From SIG603 sp964369415 (GTDB lineage Bacteria > Bacillota > Clostridia > Oscillospirales > Acutalibacteraceae): a DNA stretch of 13,291 nucleotides. The translations under genes and the position numbers were made by a program. A model generated the notes under the pieces. That model did not search any database. It was not told where the DNA came from and saw only the letters and a program-made list of their open reading frames with translations. Location: NCBI GenBank assembly GCA_964369415.1, contig CAYJFP010000038.1, forward strand, positions 1 to 13,291, read 5' to 3'. Below, piece after piece: positions 7,440 to 13,291 of this stretch (positions are counted from its first letter, which is position 1; every line of letters starts with the position of its first letter).

Positions 7440-7634
7440 TTACTTTAGCATAGATTCTACACTATTTAGCATTTGTCCCATGGTATGGACAGCTTTTCCA
7501 GCTGTTTTTTTGATTTGTTTTGTTCCGTTATTATTCTTTTTTCTCATCATAACCGAACCTACGGTCATGGCTGCTGTACCGGCAACTAATCCGATTCCGA
7601 GGGTCTTTGCTACATTCATTGTTTTTTTAGACAT
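7440..7634 (-). CDS. Small membrane protein of 64 residues, YtxH-like in character
   Basis: Start chosen at ATG 7634 because GGAGG (7644-7648 on the plus strand) lies 9 bases upstream. A longer in-frame ATG at 7694 would add 20 residues and has no comparable site. The product begins MSKKTMNVAKTLGIGLVAG, with one Gly/Ala-rich hydrophobic span at about residues 9-30, then the basic stretch RKKNNNGTKQIKKTAGK and an amphipathic tail ending in SVESMLK. Small proteins with this layout, a glycine-rich span followed by a Lys-rich KTAGKAVHTMG-type tail, recur in Clostridia and resemble YtxH-like proteins in general form; no function is known to me. It is divergent from trmL and tail to tail with the MORN protein gene. 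Confidence 0.75.
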   Translation of the reverse strand: MSKKTMNVAKTLGIGLVAGTAAMTVGSVMMRKKNNNGTKQIKKTAGKAVHTMGQMLNSVESMLK

Positions 7635-7643
7635 AAAATACAA

Positions 7644-7648
7644 CCTCC
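7644..7648 (-). promoter_or_regulatory. Ribosome binding site setting the start of the 64-residue protein
   Basis: GGAGG on the minus strand, 9 bases before ATG 7634-7632. It decides against the upstream in-frame ATG at 7694. Confidence 0.75.
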
Positions 7649-7746
7649 AAATTATTATTGCGGCTTTTAAAGAGTAAATTATTATAACCGACATGAATAG
7701 TTTTCCCCTTATTTTTAAAGTAAATTAAAGAAAGGTTTGTTTATAT

Positions 7747-8253
7747 TTGGCAACACTTAATATTGTTATGGTAGAGCCTGAGATACCACAAAATACAGGC
7801 AATGTTGCACGGACTTGTGCGGCTACGGGTGCAAGACTTCATCTTGTTGGACCCATGGGGTTTAAAATTGACGATAAAAAACTAAAAAGAGCAGGTCTTG
7901 ATTACTGGCATCTGCTTGATATTAATTTCTATGATAGTTTAGACGATTTTTTTGAAAAAAACACAGGAAAATTTTACTTTTTTTCAACGAAGTCAAAAAT
8001 TAAATATACCGATGTGAAATACGATGATGATTGCTATTTATTCTTTGGAAAAGAAACAGCTGGATTACCAGAGGAATTGCTTTTTAATAACCCTGAAACA
8101 ACTGTTAGAATTCCAATGCTTGAAATGGCAAGAAGCTTAAATTTATCTAATTCTGTTGCGATTGCAGCTTATGAAGTGTTAAGACAGTGGGATTATCCCG
8201 AGCTTAGTTTTAAAGGCAGTTTGAGAGAATATGATTGGGACGATGCAAAATAA
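7747..8253 (+). CDS. trmL: tRNA (cytidine/uridine-34-2'-O)-methyltransferase TrmL
   Basis: A 168-residue SPOUT (trefoil-knot) methyltransferase that uses S-adenosylmethionine to methylate the 2'-O of the wobble nucleotide in tRNA-Leu isoacceptors. Seen: the opening LNIVMVEPEIPQNTGNVART (residues 4-23) with CAATGARLHLVGP after it, the FFGKETAGLPEE loop (99-110), and the knot segment RIPMLEMARSLNLSNSVAI (121-139), which holds the cofactor-binding backbone. Length is normal for TrmL/YibK. The start is TTG 7747, giving MATLNIVMVEP; the first internal ATG would remove the first beta strand. The ribosome binding site is only fair: AAAGG at 7731-7735, 11 bases away. It precedes the glycolytic operon, but a separate promoter lies between them. 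Confidence 0.95.
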   Translation: MATLNIVMVEPEIPQNTGNVARTCAATGARLHLVGPMGFKIDDKKLKRAGLDYWHLLDINFYDSLDDFFEKNTGKFYFFSTKSKIKYTDVKYDDDCYLFFGKETAGLPEELLFNNPETTVRIPMLEMARSLNLSNSVAIAAYEVLRQWDYPELSFKGSLREYDWDDAK

Positions 8254-8358
8254 TACAAAAAAATCAATTTTTTTATATGAAATTTGGAATATTTTTTTAA
8301 AACATGACAAATATTTATGAAGATGTGAAAAAAATATCAAAAAGAATTAATTTTATAC
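8254..8358. other. A/T-rich stretch with repeated A- and T-tracts upstream of the pgk promoter
   Basis: Holds no gene. Runs of five to seven A or T lie at 8257-8263, 8268-8274, 8292-8298, 8328-8334 and 8339-8343; centre spacings of about 11, 24, 36 and 10 are near multiples of a helix turn. Such tracts can bend DNA or act as an UP element for the following promoter. The first two (A7-TCAA-T7) could pair as an A/U-only hairpin just after the trmL stop, but a stem without GC pairs is a poor terminator. Confidence 0.4.
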
Positions 8359-8387
8359 TTGAAAAATGTTATATTATGGTTTAAAAT
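8359..8387 (+). promoter_or_regulatory. Sigma-A-like promoter of the pgk-tpiA-gpmI operon
   Basis: TTGAAA (8359-8364), exactly 17 bases, then TAAAAT (8382-8387): one mismatch from the -10 consensus and two from the -35. The transcript should start near 8394, giving a leader of about 47 bases. A/T tracts lie just upstream and a palindrome just downstream. Confidence 0.75.
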
Positions 8388-8400
8388 AGCTATGTTATCG

Positions 8401-8417
8401 TGTTATTATTTATAACA
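8401..8417. promoter_or_regulatory. Palindrome just after the expected pgk transcript start, candidate operator
   Basis: TGTTAT-TATTT-ATAACA, perfect 6-base arms, at about +8 to +24. A further direct copy of TGTTAT lies at 8393-8398. It looks like a repressor site or a small leader hairpin. The half-sites TGTTA/TAACA resemble the Rex redox-repressor pattern, but they are 7 bases apart where Rex sites have 6. Confidence 0.4.
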
Positions 8418-8440
8418 AATATAAGGAGTGCGAAAATATA

Positions 8441-9649
8441 ATGAAACTAAACAAAATGACTGTAGAAGATTTAAACGTAAAAGGTAAGAGAGTACTAGTT
8501 CGTGTTGACTTTAATGTACCGCTAAAAGAAGGCGTTATTACAAACGACAATAGAATTATCGGTGCTTTACCAACTATCAAAAAACTTATTGAAAATGGTG
8601 CAAAAGTTATCCTTTGTTCTCACTTAGGAAAACCTAAAAATGGCGCTGAAGAAAAATTCTCACTAGCTCCTGTAGCAGTTAGACTTGCTGAGCTTCTTTC
8701 AAAAGAAGTAGTTTTTGCTAACGACGACAATGTTGTAGGCGAAAATGCTAAAAATGCAGTTGCTAACATGAATGAGGGAGACGTGGTTCTTCTTCAAAAC
8801 ACTAGATTTAGAAAAGAAGAAACTAAAAACCTAGAGCCATTCAGCTCAGAGCTTGCTTCACTTTGTGATGCATATGTAATGGATGCTTTCGGTTCAGCCC
8901 ATAGAGCACACTGCTCAACAGCTGGAATTACAGAGCATATCAAAGATACAGCTATTGGATACCTAATGGAAAAAGAAATCGCATTCCTAGGAAACGCTGT
9001 CGAAGAGCCTGAAAGACCTTTTGTTGCTATTTTAGGCGGTGCAAAAGTTGCAGATAAATTAAATGTTATTTCTAACTTACTTGAAAAATGTGATACTCTT
9101 ATCATCGGTGGTGGTATGGCATATACATTTATCAAAGCTAGAGGTGGAAATGTAGGACATTCTCTAGTAGATGATACTAAACTTGATTATTGTAATGAAA
9201 TGATGGCTAAAGCTGAAAAGTTAGGCAAAAGCTTGCTTTTACCTGTCGATACAGTTGCTGCGGCTTCATTCCCAAATCCTATAGATGCAGAAATCGAAAC
9301 CGTTCTATTTACAGCTGGTAAAAACGATACAGATATGATGGGACTTGACATTGGACCTGAAACACAAAAATTGTTTGCAGATGCTGTTAAATCGGCTAAA
9401 ACAGTTGTATGGAATGGGCCTATGGGCGTTTTTGAAAATCCAAGCCTTGCAAAAGGTACTATAGCTGTTGCAGAAGCTCTTGCAGAGACAGATGCAACAA
9501 CAATCATCGGCGGTGGTGATTCAGCTGCGGCTGTTATCAACCTAGGTTTTGCTGATAAAATGAGCCATATTTCAACAGGTGGCGGTGCATCACTTGAATA
9601 CCTAGAAGGTAAAGTTTTACCAGGTATTGATGTTATTGCTAATAAATAA
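8441..9649 (+). CDS. pgk: Phosphoglycerate kinase
   Basis: A 402-residue complete enzyme of normal length that converts 1,3-bisphosphoglycerate and ADP to 3-phosphoglycerate and ATP in the cytoplasm. Seen: VLVRVDFNVPLKEG (18-31) and SHLGKPK (60-66) for the 3-phosphoglycerate site, MDAFGSAHRAHCST (147-160), GGAKVADKLNVI (199-210) with the catalytic-site lysine region, WNGPMGVFE in the C-terminal lobe, and GGGDSAA for nucleotide phosphate binding. AAGGAG at 8423-8428 lies 12 bases before the ATG. It is the first gene of pgk-tpiA-gpmI. Its G+C content is visibly higher and its codon use differs from the A/T-rich genes to the left, as expected for a highly expressed gene rather than a sign of transfer. 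gap, which usually precedes pgk in such clusters, is not here. Confidence 0.98.
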   Translation: MKLNKMTVEDLNVKGKRVLVRVDFNVPLKEGVITNDNRIIGALPTIKKLIENGAKVILCSHLGKPKNGAEEKFSLAPVAVRLAELLSKEVVFANDDNVVGENAKNAVANMNEGDVVLLQNTRFRKEETKNLEPFSSELASLCDAYVMDAFGSAHRAHCSTAGITEHIKDTAIGYLMEKEIAFLGNAVEEPERPFVAILGGAKVADKLNVISNLLEKCDTLIIGGGMAYTFIKARGGNVGHSLVDDTKLDYCNEMMAKAEKLGKSLLLPVDTVAAASFPNPIDAEIETVLFTAGKNDTDMMGLDIGPETQKLFADAVKSAKTVVWNGPMGVFENPSLAKGTIAVAEALAETDATTIIGGGDSAAAVINLGFADKMSHISTGGGASLEYLEGKVLPGIDVIANK

Positions 9650-9658
9650 TTAAAAACT

Positions 9659-9680
9659 AGGCGGATTTAATTATCCGCCT
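9659..9680 (+). other. Intercistronic hairpin between pgk and tpiA
   Basis: Perfect 8-bp GC-rich stem AGGCGGAT / ATCCGCCT with loop TTAATT, starting 9 bases after the pgk stop and ending 27 bases before tpiA. It is followed by GTACTTATTTG, not a U-run, so it is more likely an mRNA-stabilising or partial-termination element than a full terminator. Confidence 0.6.
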
Positions 9681-9707
9681 GTACTTATTTGAAAGGATGT
9701 AATTATT

Positions 9708-10475
9708 ATGAACAAAAATTTAAGAAAAGCTGTTATAGCTGGAAACTGGAAAATGAATAAGACTCCTGAGGAAGCAAAAGTTCTTTTAGAAGAAATCATT
9801 CCTCTTGTAAAAGATGCTGACTGCGATGTTATCGCTTGTGTTCCTTATGTAGATTTACATGTAGCACTTGAAGTGACAAAAGGCACAAATGTTAAAATTG
9901 GTGCTGAAAACTGCCACTGGGAAGCAAACGGAGCTTACACAGGTGAAATTTCACCACAAATGCTAGTAGCAATGGGTGTTCCTTATGTAATTATCGGACA
10001 TAGCGAAAGAAGAACTCTTTTTGGTGATACAGATATCACTGTTGCAAAAAGAACAAGAGCTGCTTTAGATGCTGGCCTTACAGTAATACTTTGTGTTGGC
10101 GAATACCTAGAGCAAAGAGAGCAAGGAATTACAGCTGAAATTTGTTCTATTCAAACAAAAATCGCTCTTGCTGACGTTAAAAAAGAAGAGCTTTCAAAAA
10201 TTATCATAGCTTACGAGCCAGTTTGGGCTATCGGTACAGGTAAAACTGCTACTTCTGACCAAGCTGAAGAAGCATGTGCTGACATCAGAAAAGTTCTTGA
10301 AGCTCTTTACGGTAAAGATGCAGCTGAAAGCATAACTATACAATATGGTGGTTCTATGAATGCTTCAAATGCGGATGAATTAGTTTCAAAGACAAATGTT
10401 GATGGCGGACTTATCGGTGGTGCATCACTTAAAGCGGAAGATTTTGCCGCTATAGTTAAAGCTGCATCTAAATAA
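9708..10475 (+). CDS. tpiA: Triose-phosphate isomerase
   Basis: A 255-residue TIM-barrel enzyme that interconverts dihydroxyacetone phosphate and glyceraldehyde 3-phosphate. All active-site parts are present: GNWKMNK with Asn13 and Lys15, the electrophile His98 in IIGHSERR, the catalytic base Glu170 in AYEPVWAIGTGKTAT (the flexible loop 6 follows), and the phosphate-binding YGGSMNASNADEL and GGLIGGASL near the end. Length is normal. AAAGGA at 9692-9697 lies 10 bases before the ATG. It is the second gene of the operon: 58 bases after pgk with a hairpin in between, and 21 bases before gpmI. Confidence 0.98.
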   Translation: MNKNLRKAVIAGNWKMNKTPEEAKVLLEEIIPLVKDADCDVIACVPYVDLHVALEVTKGTNVKIGAENCHWEANGAYTGEISPQMLVAMGVPYVIIGHSERRTLFGDTDITVAKRTRAALDAGLTVILCVGEYLEQREQGITAEICSIQTKIALADVKKEELSKIIIAYEPVWAIGTGKTATSDQAEEACADIRKVLEALYGKDAAESITIQYGGSMNASNADELVSKTNVDGGLIGGASLKAEDFAAIVKAASK

Positions 10476-10481
10476 GATTTG

Positions 10482-10487
10482 AAAGGA
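10482..10487 (+). promoter_or_regulatory. Ribosome binding site setting the gpmI start
   Basis: AAAGGA, 9 bases before ATG 10497. The longer in-frame start at TTG 10479 would overlap this motif and add six residues foreign to the family. Confidence 0.8.
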
Positions 10488-10496
10488 CTTAACAAC

Positions 10497-12008
10497 ATGA
10501 AAAAACCTTTAGTATTAATGATACTTGACGGATATGGCTTTGCAGAAGAAAAAGGCAACGCAATTAAAGCTGCAAACACACCAAATCTTGATAATATTTT
10601 TGCTTCTTGCCCTTATACAGAAATAGGTGCCTCTGGAATGGACGTAGGTCTTCCTGAAGGACAAATGGGAAACAGTGAAGTTGGTCACACAAATATCGGT
10701 GCAGGCAGAGTTGTCTATCAAGAGCTTACAAGAATTTCAAAGGCTATAGTAGACGGAGATTTTTTTGAAAATCAAGCATTAATTAATGCTGTGAACAATG
10801 CTAAAAATAACGGCACTGCTCTTCATTTAATGGGGCTACTTTCAGATGGCGGAGTTCATAGCCACAATACACATCTATACGGCATACTTAATTTGTGTAA
10901 AAATATGGGATTAAGTGAAGTTTATGTACATGCATTTTTAGATGGAAGAGACGTTCCACCTTCAAGCGGTAAAGATTTTGTGGCACAGTTACAAGATAAG
11001 TGCACAGAAATTGGAGTCGGAAGAATAGCTACCGTTATGGGTAGATATTACGCTATGGACAGAGACAATAGATGGGATAGAGTAGAGAAAGCCTATGCAG
11101 CTATGTTTTACGGTGAAGGCGAAAAAGCTATTGATGGTGTTAGTGCAGTAGCATCTTCATATGATAACAGTGTGACAGACGAGTTTGTTTTACCTACTGT
11201 TTGCGACGGTGCTAAACCTATTGATAATAACGATTCAGTTATATTTTTTAACTTCCGTCCTGATAGAGCCCGTGAAATTACCAGAACTTTTGTTGATGAT
11301 GAATTCAGCGGCTTTGATAGAAAAGGCGGCAGAAAAAATATTTTCTTTGTTTGCTTTACTCAATATGATGCAACAATGCCAAATGTAGAAGTTGCATTTA
11401 AACCTCAGACACTTGAAAATACTTTTGGTGAGTATATTTCTAAAGAAGGTTTAACGCAACTTAGAATTGCAGAGACCGAGAAATATGCACATGTAACCTT
11501 CTTCTTCAATGGTGGAGTTGAAAAACAATATGATAAAGAGGATAGAATTCTTGTTAATTCTCCTGGAGTTGCAACTTATGATTTACAGCCAGAAATGAGC
11601 GCTTATGAAGTAGCAGATAAGATGGTCGAGGCAGTAAAATCTAATAAGTATGATGTAATTATCTTAAACTTTGCGAACTGTGACATGGTCGGGCATACAG
11701 GTTTCTTTGATGCAGCTGTTAAAGCTGTTGAAGCTGTTGATAGCTGTGTTGGAAAAGTTAAAGAAGCAGTAGATGAAATGGGCGGAATAATTCTTTTAAC
11801 CGCAGATCATGGAAATGCAGATAAAATGATTGATGATATTGGTGAACCATTTACAGCACACACAACTAATCCAGTGCCGTTTGTAGTAATCGGTAAAGAT
11901 TGCAAATTAAGAGAAGGCGGTATACTAGCTGACATAGCGCCTACAATGCTTACACTCTTAGATAAAGATATTCCCAGTGAAATGACAGGGAAAAGTATAA
12001 TACTTTAA
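10497..12008 (+). CDS. gpmI: 2,3-bisphosphoglycerate-independent phosphoglycerate mutase
   Basis: A 503-residue member of the alkaline-phosphatase superfamily that converts 3- to 2-phosphoglycerate using two Mn2+ ions and a phosphoserine intermediate. Seen: Asp11 in MILDGYGF (metal), Ser60 in GNSEVGHTN as the phosphorylated nucleophile, then GLLSDGGVHSH, HAFLDGRDVPP, GRYYAMDRDNRWDR, FFNFRPDRAREITR and KYAHVTFFFNGG of the inserted transferase domain. The C-terminal metal ligands are in NCDMVGHTG, TADHGNADKM and AHTTNPVPF. The start is ATG 10497, giving MKKPLVLMILDGYGF. It is the last gene of the operon, followed by a strong terminator; eno does not follow. Independent mutases with this metal site are common in spore formers, where their activity is pH- and Mn-sensitive; that is family knowledge and not shown here. 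Confidence 0.97.
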   Translation: MKKPLVLMILDGYGFAEEKGNAIKAANTPNLDNIFASCPYTEIGASGMDVGLPEGQMGNSEVGHTNIGAGRVVYQELTRISKAIVDGDFFENQALINAVNNAKNNGTALHLMGLLSDGGVHSHNTHLYGILNLCKNMGLSEVYVHAFLDGRDVPPSSGKDFVAQLQDKCTEIGVGRIATVMGRYYAMDRDNRWDRVEKAYAAMFYGEGEKAIDGVSAVASSYDNSVTDEFVLPTVCDGAKPIDNNDSVIFFNFRPDRAREITRTFVDDEFSGFDRKGGRKNIFFVCFTQYDATMPNVEVAFKPQTLENTFGEYISKEGLTQLRIAETEKYAHVTFFFNGGVEKQYDKEDRILVNSPGVATYDLQPEMSAYEVADKMVEAVKSNKYDVIILNFANCDMVGHTGFFDAAVKAVEAVDSCVGKVKEAVDEMGGIILLTADHGNADKMIDDIGEPFTAHTTNPVPFVVIGKDCKLREGGILADIAPTMLTLLDKDIPSEMTGKSIIL

Positions 12009-12016
12009 TCTTTTTT

Positions 12017-12050
12017 AAACCTCTTTTGGAATTATTTCCAAAAGAGGTTT
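12017..12050 (+). terminator. Rho-independent terminator of the glycolytic operon
   Basis: Perfect 15-bp stem, AAACCTCTTTTGGAA with its exact complement, loop TTAT, beginning 8 bases after the gpmI stop. The right arm runs into TTTTGTTT. This is the strongest terminator in the window. Confidence 0.92.
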
Positions 12051-12066
12051 TGTTTAAAAAAATGAA

Positions 12067-12095
12067 TTGAAAAATTCATAAATGTGTGGTAATAT
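12067..12095 (+). promoter_or_regulatory. Distal promoter-like sequence upstream of the HD-GYP gene
   Basis: TTGAAA (12067-12072), 17-base spacer, TAATAT (12090-12095) with a TG extension one base upstream of the -10. Predicted start near 12102, leaving a leader of about 73 bases. It lies 17 bases after the operon terminator stem. Confidence 0.5.
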
Positions 12096-12114
12096 ATATT
12101 GAAAGAGTATGTAT

Positions 12115-12142
12115 TTGTTATTGATGAAGATTTTGATATAAT
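12115..12142 (+). promoter_or_regulatory. Proximal promoter-like sequence upstream of the HD-GYP gene
   Basis: TTGTTA (12115-12120), 16-base spacer, perfect TATAAT (12137-12142) in the extended form TGATATAAT. Predicted start near 12149, about 26 bases before the ATG. Confidence 0.65.
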
Positions 12143-12174
12143 TTATGAAATTATGTGCAAAGAGGAGATATTAG

Positions 12175-13263
12175 ATGATTTTAATGCCTGTTAGAGCTTT
12201 AAAAGAAGGCATGGTAATTAGTAAGGGTATTCAAGACGACCTGTATTTTAAGAATGGTTATTTACTTGCAGCGGGAACAGTTTTGACACCCTTTTATATT
12301 AATGCGCTCAAAAAATGGAGAGTTAGAGCTGTTTATGTAGAAAGAGATGGAACAGGGGATATAGATTGCCCTGTCGTTGTTGATGACGACCTAAAAATTG
12401 AAAAACTAAAGCAAATTCAAGATGTCTTTGAAGAGTTTACCAATGGAGAAAAAAGTAACAATGTTACAAATGTTTTGGTTGAAAATGTTACTGAAATAGC
12501 GAAATCTTTGGTAAGTAACTCTGTTAATCATGGCGATATAATGATAAGCCTTGGCAATCTAAAAAGCCATGACGATTATACATATCATCATTCTCTAAGT
12601 GTTTCTGTGCTTAGTATTGCAATAGGAATGTCACTTGGATATGACGAGGAAAGATTAAATATGCTTGCCACTTCGGCGATGCTTCATGATATTGGTAAAT
12701 TAAAAATCCCACTAGATATTATAAATAAACCTGCAAAACTTACTGATAATGAGTTTTTTAAAATGAAATCTCATCCAGTTTATGGATTCGAGACAGTAAG
12801 AGCGCTAAATCTTTCACTTCCAAAAGATGTTTTAGACGGGATTTTATTGCACCACGAGAAAATTGATGGTACAGGTTATCCTTATGGTTTAACTGGTGAT
12901 GATATACCAGAATTTGCAAAAATTATTGCAGTCGCTGACGTTTACGATGCGTTGACATCTAATAGACCATACAGAAGGCCATCTTTACCGAATGAAGCAA
13001 TAGAGTTTATAATGGCAAATAAGGGAACTCATTTTGATAGTAGAATTTTAAAATCATTCTTGCAAAAAGTAGCACCATTCCCGCAAGGTTCAATCATTAA
13101 ACTAAGTGATGATAGAATGGCTATTGTAGTTAAAAATCACCCTGAAAACTGCATGAGACCTACAATAAGAATTTTGAATAAGTATGGTGTTCCACAGTAC
13201 GATTTAAATTTACTAGAAGAAGAGATTACCTTTAATTTAACTGTTAAAGAAGTAATATTATAG
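12175..13263 (+). CDS. HD-GYP domain protein, probable cyclic-di-GMP phosphodiesterase
   Basis: A 362-residue protein with no membrane span. Residues 1 to about 60 form a small N-terminal module (MPVRALKEGMVISKGI, then a hydrophobic GYLLAAGTVLTPFYINAL stretch) of the kind often found before HD-GYP domains. The HD-GYP domain runs from about 135 to 310: HHSLSVSVLSIAIG, the metal-binding HD pair His171-Asp172 in MLHDIGKLKIP, His226-His227-Glu228, the GYP motif at 234-236 in DGTGYPYGL, and VADVYDALTSNRPYR. A C-terminal tail of about 50 residues contains GSIIKLSDDRMAIVV, common in clostridial members. Proteins with intact HD and GYP motifs usually hydrolyse cyclic-di-GMP to pGpG or GMP; some act on other cyclic dinucleotides. 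No response-regulator receiver domain is fused, so the input signal is unknown. GAGGAG at 12162-12167 lies 7 bases before the ATG. It is a single gene; the window ends 28 bases after its stop. Confidence 0.93.
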   Translation: MILMPVRALKEGMVISKGIQDDLYFKNGYLLAAGTVLTPFYINALKKWRVRAVYVERDGTGDIDCPVVVDDDLKIEKLKQIQDVFEEFTNGEKSNNVTNVLVENVTEIAKSLVSNSVNHGDIMISLGNLKSHDDYTYHHSLSVSVLSIAIGMSLGYDEERLNMLATSAMLHDIGKLKIPLDIINKPAKLTDNEFFKMKSHPVYGFETVRALNLSLPKDVLDGILLHHEKIDGTGYPYGLTGDDIPEFAKIIAVADVYDALTSNRPYRRPSLPNEAIEFIMANKGTHFDSRILKSFLQKVAPFPQGSIIKLSDDRMAIVVKNHPENCMRPTIRILNKYGVPQYDLNLLEEEITFNLTVKEVIL

Positions 13264-13291
13264 AATTTATGTCAGTTTGTTTTTTATCTTT

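Noticed and set aside
7658..7688. Possible promoters in the gap between the 64-residue protein gene and trmL (TTGCGG ... TATAAC on plus; GGTTATAAT on minus)
   Set aside because: The plus pair has a 19-base spacer and an imperfect -10; the minus TATAAT has AGGGGA at the -35 position. Either may be real, but the evidence is too weak to annotate.
8257..8274. A7-TCAA-T7 hairpin after trmL as a terminator
   Set aside because: The stem has no GC pair, so stability is low; it is better read as part of the A/T-tract region.
8401..8417. A true Rex operator
   Set aside because: Half-sites TGTTA/TAACA are 7 bases apart instead of 6. Kept only as a candidate operator.
8794..9540. Long open frames on the minus strand inside pgk
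   Set aside because: They lie wholly within a clear pgk gene, show no recognisable protein features and have no ribosome binding sites; they are shadows of the coding strand.

Overview
The window is low-GC (roughly one third G+C), with AGGAGG-type ribosome binding sites, several TTG start codons and TATAAT-type promoters. It also carries the sporulation protease SpoIVB. This points to an endospore-forming Gram-positive of the Clostridia type; I cannot name a genus from the sequence alone.

Left part (1-7.7 kb): single genes in strictly alternating orientation. In order they are spoIVB (minus, cut by the window edge), a GT4 glycosyltransferase of the diacylglycerol-glucosyltransferase type (plus), an orphan family-5 solute-binding lipoprotein (minus), a NimA-like flavin split-barrel protein (plus), an MscS-type mechanosensitive channel (minus), a 612-residue protein with an acidic linker and a C-terminal MORN-like repeat array (plus), and a 64-residue membrane protein (minus). 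The convergent pairs are packed very tightly: a 1-base gap, a 4-base overlap of stop codons, and a pair sharing one symmetrical hairpin. The theme is cell envelope and stress, but nothing shows that these genes form one system.

Right part (7.7-12.05 kb): trmL (wobble-base tRNA 2'-O-methyltransferase), then an A/T-rich promoter region and the glycolytic operon pgk-tpiA-gpmI. This operon covers 1,3-bisphosphoglycerate to 2-phosphoglycerate plus triose-phosphate interconversion. It starts from a good sigma-A-like promoter with a palindrome just after the expected transcription start, has a GC-rich hairpin between pgk and tpiA, and ends in a 15-bp-stem terminator. gap and eno, often part of such clusters, are not adjacent here.

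Right end (12.05-13.29 kb): a HD-GYP cyclic-di-GMP phosphodiesterase-type protein behind two tandem promoter-like sequences.

Most of the window is housekeeping. The least explained items are the MORN-repeat protein, the palindrome at the start of the glycolytic operon, and the palindrome between the solute-binding-protein and nim-like genes. I see no RNA genes, CRISPR arrays, insertion sequences or phage genes. No stretch above 300 bases lacks a gene.
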